The notes under the pieces: generated by a model
Databases searched by the model: none
What the model was told of the DNA's origin: nothing
Seen by the model: the letters and a program-made list of their open reading frames with translations, nothing else
Origin: Photobacterium malacitanum
Lineage (GTDB): Bacteria > Pseudomonadota > Gammaproteobacteria > Enterobacterales > Vibrionaceae
Direction of reading: 5' to 3'
NCBI RefSeq assembly: GCF_900185615.1
Contig: NZ_FYAK01000005.1
Location: 124,001 to 188,000, forward strand
DNA length: 64,000 nucleotides
Shown here: one piece after another, positions 1-8,426 of the stretch
Numbering within the stretch: the first letter of the stretch is position 1
How the letters are laid out: each line of letters opens with the position of its first letter
Position numbers and translations under genes: made by a program

Positions 1-310
1 ACTCGCAACTCGCCTCTGCTCCCCCTCACAACTCTTAATCTCGTCACTCGCTACTCGCCTCTGCTCCCCCTTACAACTCTTAATCTCGTCACTCGCAACT
101 CCCCCCTGCTCCCCTCACAACTCTTAATCTCGCCACTCGCAACTCGCCTCTGCTCCCCTCACAACTCTTAATCTCGTCACTCGCTACTCGCCTCTGCTCC
201 CCCTTACAACTCTTAACCTCGCCCCTCGCAACTCGCCCCTGCTCCCCTCACAACTCTTAACCTCGTCACTCGCAACTCGCCCCTGCTTTCCCTCGCCCCT
301 CGAAAACTGA
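1..310. repeat. Tandem array of 44-45 bp CTCGC-rich units
   Basis: About 6.7 head-to-tail copies of a C/T-rich unit run from the window edge to 310. Unit boundaries fall at 1, 46, 91, 135, 179, 224 and 268. Lengths alternate between 45 and 44 bases because of a C-run indel. Each unit opens with ACTCGCAACTCG or a close variant and contains CAACTCTTAATCTCG. The last copy degenerates into CCTCGCCCCTCGAAAACTGA at 291-310. Mixed unit lengths and stop codons rule out coding. The array may continue left of the window. Confidence 0.9.
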
Positions 311-332
311 ATCTATTCCCTGTATGCTTTAA

Positions 333-1280
<948 letters not shown>

Positions 1281-1283
1281 AAC

Positions 1284-1370
1284 ACAGTTTTCGAGAGGCG
1301 AGGTTATTCGTTTTCGAGGAAGAGCAGGTATAGAGGATCGAGGTTATTAGTTTTCGAGGGCCGAGGAAGC
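1284..1370. repeat. CTCGC-family repeat block, inverted relative to the array before nadC
   Basis: On the minus strand this stretch reads as repeated CCTCGAAAAC(T/G) and CCTCG units. The 20 bases at 1284-1303, read on the minus strand, match 291-310 at 18 of 20 positions. The block begins three bases after the nadC stop. nadC therefore sits between inverted copies of one repeat family. Confidence 0.75.
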
Positions 1371-1400
1371 GCTGTTTTTATCTCGCCCCTAACGAGTAAC

Positions 1401-1551
1401 CCGTCATTCCCTACAGTGAATGCCCACGAGGGCGATAGGAAATCTACTTACCGCGCGTTGTAGAGTCATTGAATTTATTAATTTCTTTAAGGCTCAATCA
1501 CGCGGTGAGTAGATCACGGATAGTTTCGTACCTCAACTTCCGAGATGACGG
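1401..1551. repeat. Imperfect palindromic element of about 150 bp
   Basis: The left arm begins CCGTCATTCC (1401) and includes ATCTACTTACCGCG (1442-1455). The right arm, read on the minus strand, begins CCGTCATCTCGG (from 1551) and includes ATCTACTCACCGCG. Shorter matches continue toward the centre, so the transcript could fold into one long interrupted hairpin. It resembles the non-coding, MITE-like palindromes scattered in many proteobacterial genomes. No reading frame lies in it. Confidence 0.6.
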
Positions 1552-1565
1552 ATAATAACCTCTCC

Positions 1566-1672
1566 CTCGCAACTCTTGATCTCGCAACTCTTGATCTCGC
1601 CACTCTAATTCTCGCCCCTACTCTCCCTCGCTACTCTTGATCTCGCTACTCTTGATCTCGCCACTCGCCCCC
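1566..1672. repeat. 15-bp tandem repeat array, CTCGC family
   Basis: Roughly seven copies of a 15-base unit, best CTCGCAACTCTTGAT (1566-1580, 1581-1595), with variants CTCGCCACTCTAATT and CTCGCTACTCTTGAT. One copy is 16 bases long. The unit shares the ACTCTTNATCTCG core with the 45-bp array at the window start, and 45 is three times 15. This suggests the long unit is a higher-order form of the short one. It lies in the same orientation as the first array. Confidence 0.85.
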
Positions 1673-1823
1673 AGCTCCTTTTCTGCGCCTTAACTCCCGC
1701 ACTATTTTGCAACTTATGCAACAACTCAATAAATAATTCAAACTCAACCGAGCAATTTTCTAGCCCTTATTCAATCAATACCTTAAGCCTTTTATGCTAT
1801 GTGCCACAGCACTATCCCTTTTG

Positions 1824-1840
1824 ATTCGCACAGTGCGAAT
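1824..1840. promoter_or_regulatory. Perfect 17-bp palindrome in the pilA leader
   Basis: ATTCGCAC, a single A, then GTGCGAAT forms a perfect inverted repeat 22 bases before the pilA start and just ahead of its AAGGAA ribosome-binding site (1850-1855). It could be a dimeric repressor operator or a short hairpin affecting translation. The binding protein is unknown. Confidence 0.5.
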
Positions 1841-1861
1841 TACACTTTCAAGGAATGGAAA

Positions 1862-2308
1862 ATGAAAAAGCAACAAGGCTTTACCCTTATTGAATTGATG
1901 ATCGTAGTGGCGATCATCGGTGTGTTATCAGCAGTCGCAATTCCAGCTTATAAAAACTACGTAACTAAAAGTGAAGTAGCATCAGCAATGGCAACCATGA
2001 AAGCGTTAATTACTCCCTTAGAAGCCCACACCCAAGATCATGGAGTTGAAACAGAAATAACTCTAGTTGATATAGGAACAATAGACGATGCTAATTCACT
2101 AGGAACAATTGGTGCACCTGAATTTGACTCTAAGGATGAAGGATCATTCGTTTTTACTTTTAATAAAGACTCAAGCTCTTTACCTGAGAATTCAACAATT
2201 ACTTACCAAAAAACTGCTGATACAAACGGAGTATGGCAATGCGTCCATAATATAATTGGTATAGAAATTAAAGGCTGTGAGTCAACAGCACCAGATCCAA
2301 AAAACTAA
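1862..2308 (+). CDS. pilA: Type IV major pilin (prepilin)
   Basis: Structural subunit of a type IVa pilus, exported across the inner membrane and processed by PilD. The start at 1862 gives the short leader MKKQQG followed by FTLIELMIVVAIIGVLS, the prepilin cleavage site with Phe+1 and Glu+5 and the hydrophobic helix. AAGGAA lies at good spacing. The protein has 148 residues; Cys127 and Cys139 could close the C-terminal disulfide loop. After about residue 40 the sequence becomes AT-rich, with ATA and GGA codons unlike pilB. Such variation is usual for pilins under exchange or diversifying selection. It heads pilA-pilB-pilC-pilD. Confidence 0.95.
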   Translation: MKKQQGFTLIELMIVVAIIGVLSAVAIPAYKNYVTKSEVASAMATMKALITPLEAHTQDHGVETEITLVDIGTIDDANSLGTIGAPEFDSKDEGSFVFTFNKDSSSLPENSTITYQKTADTNGVWQCVHNIIGIEIKGCESTAPDPKN

Positions 2309-2311
2309 CCC

Positions 2312-3997
2312 ATGCAAACCAATCTCGCTTCGATCCTGTTCCAAGCTGAGTTAATCAGCCGCGAGCAGGAACAACAAATCGTCGCGTCGGTACAGGCGGA
2401 AGGGATCAATGTCCCGACCGCCATTACCCGTTTGGGGATCATGCAAGATGATGAACTGGCGCGTTCATTGTCACACCTGTTCAATCTTGATCGGGTTGAT
2501 GTTCACCACTATGACTTTCAAGGTTGTTGCCAAAGTGTCTACCAACGTGAGCTGGTATTACGTCATCGTATTCTGCCACTGGCACAAGACAACTGTACCC
2601 TTTTTGTTGGCCTTAGCGATCCTACCAATGTCGATGCTCAAGATGAGTTTCGCTTCGCCATTGGTAAGAACGTTGAACCATTATTATTAGACAATAAGCA
2701 ACTAGAATCCGCGATTCGACGGGTTTATGGCAGTGACATTGGTGATGTCGGCAGCAGCCGTCAAATCAGCGATGAAGATCTTGGTAACCTCATTGATATC
2801 AACGAACTTGAGGTTGATGAAGCCACTGATTTAAGCCAAGACAGCGCTCCGGTTACTCGCTATATCAACCAAGTGTTAATGGATGCTTTGCGCCGTAAAG
2901 CGTCAGATATTCACTTTGAGCCCTATGAAACCAGCTATCGCATTCGATTTCGCTGTGACGGTATTTTACATCAGCATGCCACGCCACCTGCAACCCTCTC
3001 GCGGCGGTTATCAACCCGTTTAAAGGTGATGTCAAAGCTCAATATTGCCGAGCGTCGTCAACCGCAAGATGGACGAATTAAGCTTAAGTTATCTGACGCA
3101 CTGGCCATTGATTTGCGGGTTTCAACCCTACCGACCTTGTGGGGTGAAAAAGTGGTGCTGCGAATTTTAGACAGCTCCAGTGCCAGCTTAAACATTGATA
3201 TTTTAGGTTACAGCGATGCGCAAAAGCAGGCGTATTTAAATGCTCTTCAGCGCCCGCAAGGGATGATTCTCATGACGGGCCCCACGGGAAGCGGTAAAAC
3301 AGTATCGCTATATACCGGGCTCAGTATTTTAAATACCGATGAGCGTAATATTTCCACCGCCGAAGATCCGGTTGAGATCAACCTTCAAGGCATTAACCAA
3401 GTTCAGATCAACAATCAAGCTGGACTTGGATTTGCCGAAGCACTGCGATCATTTCTGCGCCAAGATCCCGATGTGGTAATGGTCGGCGAAATTCGTGACC
3501 TTGAAACGGCTGAAATTGCAGTTAAAGCAGCCCAAACTGGCCACTTGGTGTTATCCACCCTGCACACCAACTCCGCCGCTGAAACCATTACCCGTTTAAC
3601 CAATATGGGGGTTGAAGATTTTAACCTCGCCTCATCATTAAGTTTGATCATTGCTCAACGGCTAGCGCGACGGTTATGTAATCACTGCAAACAGCCTCAT
3701 CAGTTAGATGATCTCACCTGTGAGCGGTTACAACTACCACTAAATACCAGCGTCTTTCAGGCCCATAAAGAAGGCTGTGATGATTGCAACAAAGGCTATG
3801 TCGGGCGAGTCGGTATCTATGAGGTGATGCAATTTAGCCGTGAGATCGCCGAAGCATTAATGCAAAACGCCACCAGCTTACAACTTGAAGATATTGCCGC
3901 CAGCCAAGGTATGCAGCGGCTACGAGAATCAGGTATCGATAAACTGGTTGCAGGTATTACTAGCCTGACCGAACTGCAACGGGTGCTACAACTTTAA
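2312..3997 (+). CDS. pilB: Type IV pilus assembly ATPase
   Basis: Hexameric cytoplasmic ATPase of the GspE/PilB family that powers pilus extension. The N-terminal MshE-type domain covers about residues 1-150. Walker A, GPTGSGKT, is near residue 325, and the Walker B/His-box region with GEIRDLETAEIA is near 391. A zinc-binding tetracysteine pair (CNHC near 457, CDDC near 489) is intact. The 561-residue length is normal. The start lies three bases after the pilA stop without a strong ribosome-binding site, which suggests translational coupling. Confidence 0.96.
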   Translation: MQTNLASILFQAELISREQEQQIVASVQAEGINVPTAITRLGIMQDDELARSLSHLFNLDRVDVHHYDFQGCCQSVYQRELVLRHRILPLAQDNCTLFVGLSDPTNVDAQDEFRFAIGKNVEPLLLDNKQLESAIRRVYGSDIGDVGSSRQISDEDLGNLIDINELEVDEATDLSQDSAPVTRYINQVLMDALRRKASDIHFEPYETSYRIRFRCDGILHQHATPPATLSRRLSTRLKVMSKLNIAERRQPQDGRIKLKLSDALAIDLRVSTLPTLWGEKVVLRILDSSSASLNIDILGYSDAQKQAYLNALQRPQGMILMTGPTGSGKTVSLYTGLSILNTDERNISTAEDPVEINLQGINQVQINNQAGLGFAEALRSFLRQDPDVVMVGEIRDLETAEIAVKAAQTGHLVLSTLHTNSAAETITRLTNMGVEDFNLASSLSLIIAQRLARRLCNHCKQPHQLDDLTCERLQLPLNTSVFQAHKEGCDDCNKGYVGRVGIYEVMQFSREIAEALMQNATSLQLEDIAASQGMQRLRESGIDKLVAGITSLTELQRVLQL

Positions 3998-4072
3998 CTG
4001 CGTCAACAGAGCTCGCTATCACATTCAAGCCAGACGTATTTCACTTTCCCTGCTAACTAAAGAGAATTTATT

Positions 4073-5293
4073 ATGGTTGCAGCCACTAAAATTCGTTACT
4101 ACCAATGGCGTGGCGTCAATCAAGCCGGACGTAAAGTATCTGGCGTCACCATGGGCTTTCAAGAACAAGAAGTACGGCATCAGCTTACCGAGCAGATGAT
4201 CAATGTTAAAAAGATCAAGCGCACCACCCCCGGTACGTTAAGCCGCCTGCGCAATCAAATGAAGCCTGAAGATGTCACCATGGTCACTCGGCAGTTATCA
4301 ACCATGGTGGAATCTGGCGTGCCCGTGGTACAAGCGTTAACGTTAATGGCTAACAGTCACCATAAAGCCGAAATGCGCGCCACACTAAATCAAGTTACCA
4401 CTCAAGTAGAAGCGGGATCGTCACTGTCAAAAGCAATGCGTTCAAGCTCACCGCTGTTTGATAAATTTTATTGCGACTTGGTCGATACTGGCGAGCAAAC
4501 TGGTCATTTAGGGCAAGTGTTCGCGCGAATTGCGGTCTACCGTGAAAAAGCTGAAGCGATGCGTAAAAAGATCATTAAAGCGATGATCTACCCATCAATG
4601 GTGTCGATCACCGCCATTTTGGTGACAGTGCTAATGCTGGTGTTTGTGATTCCGCAATTTGCGGCTATTTTTAGTGGCTTTGGGGCTGAACTGCCGTGGT
4701 TTACTCGCCAAGTAATGAAAGCCTCTGATTTTCTAGTCAACTATGGCAGCTACCTTGGGGTTGGGATCATAGCTGTGATCTTGCTATATCGTTATTGTTA
4801 TAAGCATTACTACCGCTTTCATTATCGTGCCGATAAACTCAGCCTTAAATTGCCCATCGTCGGCGATGTATTACTCAAAGCGACTATCTCGCGCTTTGCT
4901 CGTACTCTTGCGACCACTTTTAATGCCGGTATTCCATTATTAACTGGCATTCAATCAGCAGCTAAAACCAGTAATAATCTTTACATCGAACAAGCGATTG
5001 ATGAGGTCTATAACAGCACCGCAGCGGGAATGCCATTGTACTTAGCATTGCGCCAAGCAGATGTTTTTCCAGAATTAATGTTACAAATGGTGATGATAGG
5101 TGAAGAATCTGGCTCACTTGATGATATGCTCAATAAAATGGCGCAATTGTATGAAGATGATGTCGATAATACCGTCGATAATCTCGGTCAAATTCTTGAG
5201 CCATTTATTATTATCATTCTTGGTACCATTATCGGTGGTTTATTAGTCGCGATGTACATGCCTATCTTTACGCTAATGAGCGTTATAGGGTGA
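4073..5293 (+). CDS. pilC: Type IV pilus inner-membrane platform protein
   Basis: Polytopic platform of the GspF/PilC family that links the PilB motor to pilin polymerisation. Its 406 residues contain two tandem GspF domains. Hydrophobic spans lie near residues 175-200, 220-245 and 380-400. The ATG at 4073 follows AAAGAGAA at good spacing. It is separated from pilB by 75 bases and is followed by pilD. Confidence 0.96.
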   Translation: MVAATKIRYYQWRGVNQAGRKVSGVTMGFQEQEVRHQLTEQMINVKKIKRTTPGTLSRLRNQMKPEDVTMVTRQLSTMVESGVPVVQALTLMANSHHKAEMRATLNQVTTQVEAGSSLSKAMRSSSPLFDKFYCDLVDTGEQTGHLGQVFARIAVYREKAEAMRKKIIKAMIYPSMVSITAILVTVLMLVFVIPQFAAIFSGFGAELPWFTRQVMKASDFLVNYGSYLGVGIIAVILLYRYCYKHYYRFHYRADKLSLKLPIVGDVLLKATISRFARTLATTFNAGIPLLTGIQSAAKTSNNLYIEQAIDEVYNSTAAGMPLYLALRQADVFPELMLQMVMIGEESGSLDDMLNKMAQLYEDDVDNTVDNLGQILEPFIIIILGTIIGGLLVAMYMPIFTLMSVIG

Positions 5294-5356
5294 TCACAAC
5301 TCAATCAATAACCATCACGCTAAGGTTAACCGACGACTTTTTTTAGAGAGCACTGC

Positions 5357-6235
5357 ATGGCTGTATTGAGTTATTACCCGTGGCTATATCCGCTGTTTGC
5401 CACCATTCTGGGGTTATTGATTGGTAGTTTTCTTAATGTGGTCATTTATCGACTGCCGATTATGATGGAGCGCCAATGGCGTCAAGAATGCCAAGATTGC
5501 TTTTCGGAACTGGATAATGCGCCAACCGATGATGCTACTACGCCGTTTAATTTAAGTGTGCCACGTTCGCGTTGCCCCCATTGTCATCATGCCATTAGCG
5601 CGCTAGAAAATATTCCGCTGCTTAGCTGGCTAGTATTAAAAGGCCAATGCCGCGAGTGCCATGCGCCGATCAGTAAACGCTACCCTGCGATTGAATTACT
5701 GACCGCCATCATTAGCTTAATTGTCGCGTTAGTATTACCGCCAACATGGTGGGCTGTTGCAGTCCTTGGTTGCAGTTTTGCCCTGATCGCGCTGACCTTT
5801 ATTGATATCGATAAAATGCTGTTGCCGGATCAAATCACATTGCCATTAATGTGGGCGGGAATTTTATTGGCCGTCATCGGTATCAGTCCACTGACATTAA
5901 CCGATGCCGTTATTGGTGCAATGGCGGGTTATTTATCACTGTGGTCGGTATTTTGGGCGTTTAAGCTGCTGACTAAAAAAGACGGCATGGGTTATGGCGA
6001 TTTTAAACTGCTAGCCGCTATTGGCGCTTGGGTTGGCTGGTCGTTATTACCGTTTGTAGTATTACTGTCTTCATTTGTCGGCGCGATCTGCGGCATTATC
6101 ATGCTGAGAACCAAGGGGGAAGATCAACAAACACCGTTCTCTTTTGGACCATACCTTGCCGTCGCTGGCTGGATTGCTATTCTATGGGGCCAACCAATTT
6201 TACATTGGTATGTTAGCTCATATTTAGGATTTTAA
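5357..6235 (+). CDS. pilD: Prepilin peptidase / N-methyltransferase
   Basis: Bifunctional inner-membrane aspartyl protease that removes the prepilin leader and methylates the new N-terminal Phe; it usually also serves type II secretion pseudopilins. The cytoplasmic zinc domain shows CxxC pairs (CQDC, CPHC, CREC). The catalytic aspartates are in FIDIDKMLLPD and in the GxGD motif GYGDFKLLA. The 292 residues hold about eight hydrophobic segments. An AGAGAG ribosome-binding site precedes 5357. coaE begins three bases after its stop. Confidence 0.96.
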   Translation: MAVLSYYPWLYPLFATILGLLIGSFLNVVIYRLPIMMERQWRQECQDCFSELDNAPTDDATTPFNLSVPRSRCPHCHHAISALENIPLLSWLVLKGQCRECHAPISKRYPAIELLTAIISLIVALVLPPTWWAVAVLGCSFALIALTFIDIDKMLLPDQITLPLMWAGILLAVIGISPLTLTDAVIGAMAGYLSLWSVFWAFKLLTKKDGMGYGDFKLLAAIGAWVGWSLLPFVVLLSSFVGAICGIIMLRTKGEDQQTPFSFGPYLAVAGWIAILWGQPILHWYVSSYLGF

Positions 6236-6238
6236 TTA

Positions 6239-6844
6239 ATGGCGGTAGTGATCGGTTTAACGGGTGGTATTGGCAGTGGTAAAACCACAGTGGCGAATTT
6301 ATTTGGCGAGTATGGCATTGATTTAATCGATGCCGATGTCATTGCTCGCGAAGTGGTGGCGATTGGCAGTGTCGGCCTAGCGCGCATCGTTGAAAAATTC
6401 GGCGCAAGCATACTGCTGGCAGACGGTAATCTCGATCGCAGTCAATTAAGAGCGGCAATATTTAGTGATCCGCAACTTAAAAACTGGCTCAACCAACTGC
6501 TACATCCATTGATTCGAGCCAAAATGTTAGCGGATATCGATCGCGCTACCTCGCCGTATTGCCTGCTGATCGTGCCGCTAATGGTAGAAAATAACCTTCA
6601 AACTCTCACCGATCGGTTACTGGTGGTTGACGTTGACCAACAAACACAGATAATGCGTACCCAACAACGAGATAATGTATCGCTAGAGCAAATAAAAAAT
6701 ATTCTCTCAGCACAAGCCACACGTCAACAACGCCTCGATGCTGCTGATGATATCATTTGTAATAACGGTGATAATCAGGCACTGTTGACTCAAGTCGCTC
6801 AGCTACACCAGCATTATCTCGCCCTAGCACAGGCTGCGAAATAA
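6239..6844 (+). CDS. coaE: Dephospho-CoA kinase
   Basis: Catalyses the last step of coenzyme A synthesis, ATP-dependent phosphorylation of the 3'-hydroxyl of dephospho-CoA. The P-loop GGIGSGKT is at residues 9-16, followed by the DADVIAREVV substrate segment. The length of 201 residues is normal. The start three bases after pilD indicates co-transcription with the pilus genes, a common gammaproteobacterial order (pilD-coaE-zapD-yacG). Confidence 0.96.
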   Translation: MAVVIGLTGGIGSGKTTVANLFGEYGIDLIDADVIAREVVAIGSVGLARIVEKFGASILLADGNLDRSQLRAAIFSDPQLKNWLNQLLHPLIRAKMLADIDRATSPYCLLIVPLMVENNLQTLTDRLLVVDVDQQTQIMRTQQRDNVSLEQIKNILSAQATRQQRLDAADDIICNNGDNQALLTQVAQLHQHYLALAQAAK

Positions 6845-6894
6845 CGCTCTGCGTGCATTCATTATTCTTTTTTTGGCTTCCATTGGTTTCCGTT

Positions 6895-7632
6895 ATGCAA
6901 AAACACCACTATGAACATCCACTGAATGAAAAGGTACGCCTTTACCTGCGCCTTGAACACTTACTAAAACAATTACATCAAAGCAGCGAACTTAGCGACC
7001 CATGGCAATACACGATTTTCTTTAATGCTTTATTTGATCTACTTGAGCTCATAGAGCAAATTCCGGTGAAAACTGATCTTGCCAAAGCGCTCGATAAACA
7101 AAGTACCAAATTAAAAGCATGGTTAGATTACGATGGCGTTGATCCCGTTGCGATCCAATCATTACTTGATAGCATGAGTCATGCTCAGAAAAATCTATTA
7201 GCTGCGCCACGCCTAGGCCAAAGCCTGCGTGAAGACCGTTTTCTAAGCTCGATTCGCCAACGCTTTGCTATTCCTGGCGGCACCTGTAGTTTTGATCTTC
7301 CAGCATTACATTACTGGCGTCAGTTACCGCTAGAAGAGCGTCAGCAAACTTTGCAAGCATGGCTAGATCAATTGGCTGAAGTCGATCAAGCATTAACCCT
7401 GTGGCTGCATTTAGTGCGTCAATCGGCACAATACCAGCCGCAAGTGGCCCATAATGGTTTTTTCCAAAATGACGCGAGCTTATCGTGTTTACTTCGAATT
7501 GAAATCGATGCAAGCTATGGTGTTTATCCTGTGGTATCAGGCCACCGTAGCCACTTCTCTATTCGTTTTTCACCTTATGAAGACGGCTCGACAGTGGCTA
7601 CCAATATCGACTTTAAATTAGCTATTTGCTGA
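6895..7632 (+). CDS. zapD: Cell division protein ZapD (Z-ring associated)
   Basis: Cytoplasmic protein that crosslinks FtsZ filaments. From the ATG at 6895 ([15 protein letters not shown]) the product has 245 residues, matching the family. An upstream in-frame GTG at 6853 would add 14 hydrophobic residues (LFFFWLPLV) not expected in ZapD. Neither start has a good ribosome-binding site, so coupling to coaE is likely. The conserved stretch [15 protein letters not shown] is at the N-terminus. Confidence 0.93.
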   Translation: MQKHHYEHPLNEKVRLYLRLEHLLKQLHQSSELSDPWQYTIFFNALFDLLELIEQIPVKTDLAKALDKQSTKLKAWLDYDGVDPVAIQSLLDSMSHAQKNLLAAPRLGQSLREDRFLSSIRQRFAIPGGTCSFDLPALHYWRQLPLEERQQTLQAWLDQLAEVDQALTLWLHLVRQSAQYQPQVAHNGFFQNDASLSCLLRIEIDASYGVYPVVSGHRSHFSIRFSPYEDGSTVATNIDFKLAIC

Positions 7633-7639
7633 GGTGACT

Positions 7640-7840
7640 ATGTCGCAATCTCAACCCACTGTGGTGAAATGCCCAACCTGTAAAACTGACGTGGTTTGGG
7701 GGCAACAAAGCCCTTACCGTCCTTTCTGCTGTAAGCGCTGCCAATTGATTGATCTTGGTGAGTGGGCGGATGAAGAAAAGTCCATTCCTGGCGCACCCGA
7801 TATGTCTGATAGCGATGGCTGGTCGGAAGATAACTACTAA
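7640..7840 (+). CDS. yacG: Small zinc protein, DNA gyrase inhibitor YacG
   Basis: A 66-residue zinc-finger protein reported in E. coli to bind GyrB and inhibit gyrase. Four cysteines in CPTC (residues 11-14) and CCKRC form the zinc site, followed by the LGEWADEE segment typical of the family. ATG 7640 is preferred over GTG 7634 because the GTG is part of the GAGGTG ribosome-binding site. It is the last gene of the pilA to yacG run before a terminator. Confidence 0.94.
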   Translation: MSQSQPTVVKCPTCKTDVVWGQQSPYRPFCCKRCQLIDLGEWADEEKSIPGAPDMSDSDGWSEDNY

Positions 7841-7877
7841 CTCTTCAGCATCGATTTAACACGCTATTACTGCTTAA

Positions 7878-7913
7878 GGGCGAGTCAATGTTCACATTAG
7901 CTCGCCCTTTTTT
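7878..7913 (+). terminator. Rho-independent terminator after yacG
   Basis: GGGCGAG (7878-7884) pairs with CTCGCCC (7901-7907), with partial inner pairing, followed by six T. It ends the pil-coaE-zapD-yacG transcript. Confidence 0.85.
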
Positions 7914-7955
7914 AATCGAATTATTTTAGTCTTTGATTTATTTAGGAACGAGCTT

Positions 7956-8378
7956 ATGACCCAACCAGCTATGCTCAAAAAACGGCTTTGGATCGCGGCC
8001 GGGATCATTTTAAATCCAGCCCAAGATCAAATATTTATTACTCGCCGTGATGCTAATGCCCATCAAGGTGGTTTATGGGAATTTGCCGGCGGTAAAGTTG
8101 AAGCCAATGAGACTGCTGAGCAAGCATTAATACGTGAGTTAAGCGAGGAAGTGGGCATTGAAGCCACTGCGCTAACCCCGTTGATTAGTCTTGACCATGA
8201 TTATTCAGATAAAGCATTAAAGTTTGATTTCTTTGCGGTCACCAAATTCAGCGGTCAAGCTCGCGGCAATGAAGGTCAAGCGGGACTGTGGGTTGCGATT
8301 AACGATCTTCAACAATACCCATTTCCAGAGGCAAATGCGGCGGTATTAGCCAAGATCGTTGAGGTGTATGGGGAATAA
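7956..8378 (+). CDS. mutT: 8-oxo-dGTP diphosphatase (Nudix)
   Basis: Sanitises the nucleotide pool by hydrolysing 8-oxo-dGTP, preventing A:T to C:G transversions. The full Nudix box Gx5Ex7REUxEExGU is present at about residues 46-68 (GKVEANE...RELSEEVGI). The length is 140 residues against about 130 in E. coli. The start follows TAGGAACG at good spacing. It stands alone between two terminators and converges with secA. Confidence 0.94.
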   Translation: MTQPAMLKKRLWIAAGIILNPAQDQIFITRRDANAHQGGLWEFAGGKVEANETAEQALIRELSEEVGIEATALTPLISLDHDYSDKALKFDFFAVTKFSGQARGNEGQAGLWVAINDLQQYPFPEANAAVLAKIVEVYGE

Positions 8379-8381
8379 AAA

Positions 8382-8405
8382 AAGGTCGCTCAGAGCGACC
8401 TTTTT
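8382..8405. terminator. Bidirectional terminator between mutT and secA
   Basis: AAGGTCGCT and AGCGACCTT form a hairpin with a short CAG loop, flanked by A and T runs on both sides. It can end mutT on the plus strand and secA on the minus strand. Confidence 0.85.
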
Positions 8406-8426
8406 TATTACAGCTTAACAGCGATC

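Larger units (their letters stand above)
1281..1861. other. Gene-free stretch between nadC and pilA
   Basis: These 580 bases hold the inverted CTCGC block, the long palindrome, the 15-bp array and the pilA leader. I see no credible coding frame. A reading frame continuous with pilA opens at 1799, but its extra 21 residues do not look like a prepilin leader. Confidence 0.7.

Noticed and set aside
1-310. CRISPR-like look of the regularly repeated array.
   Set aside because: Units are head-to-tail with no unique spacers and no cas gene is nearby.
1697-1720. Possible sigma-54 promoter for pilA (GCAC followed by TTGCA).
   Set aside because: The spacing between the two elements is one base short and the GG of the -24 box is missing.
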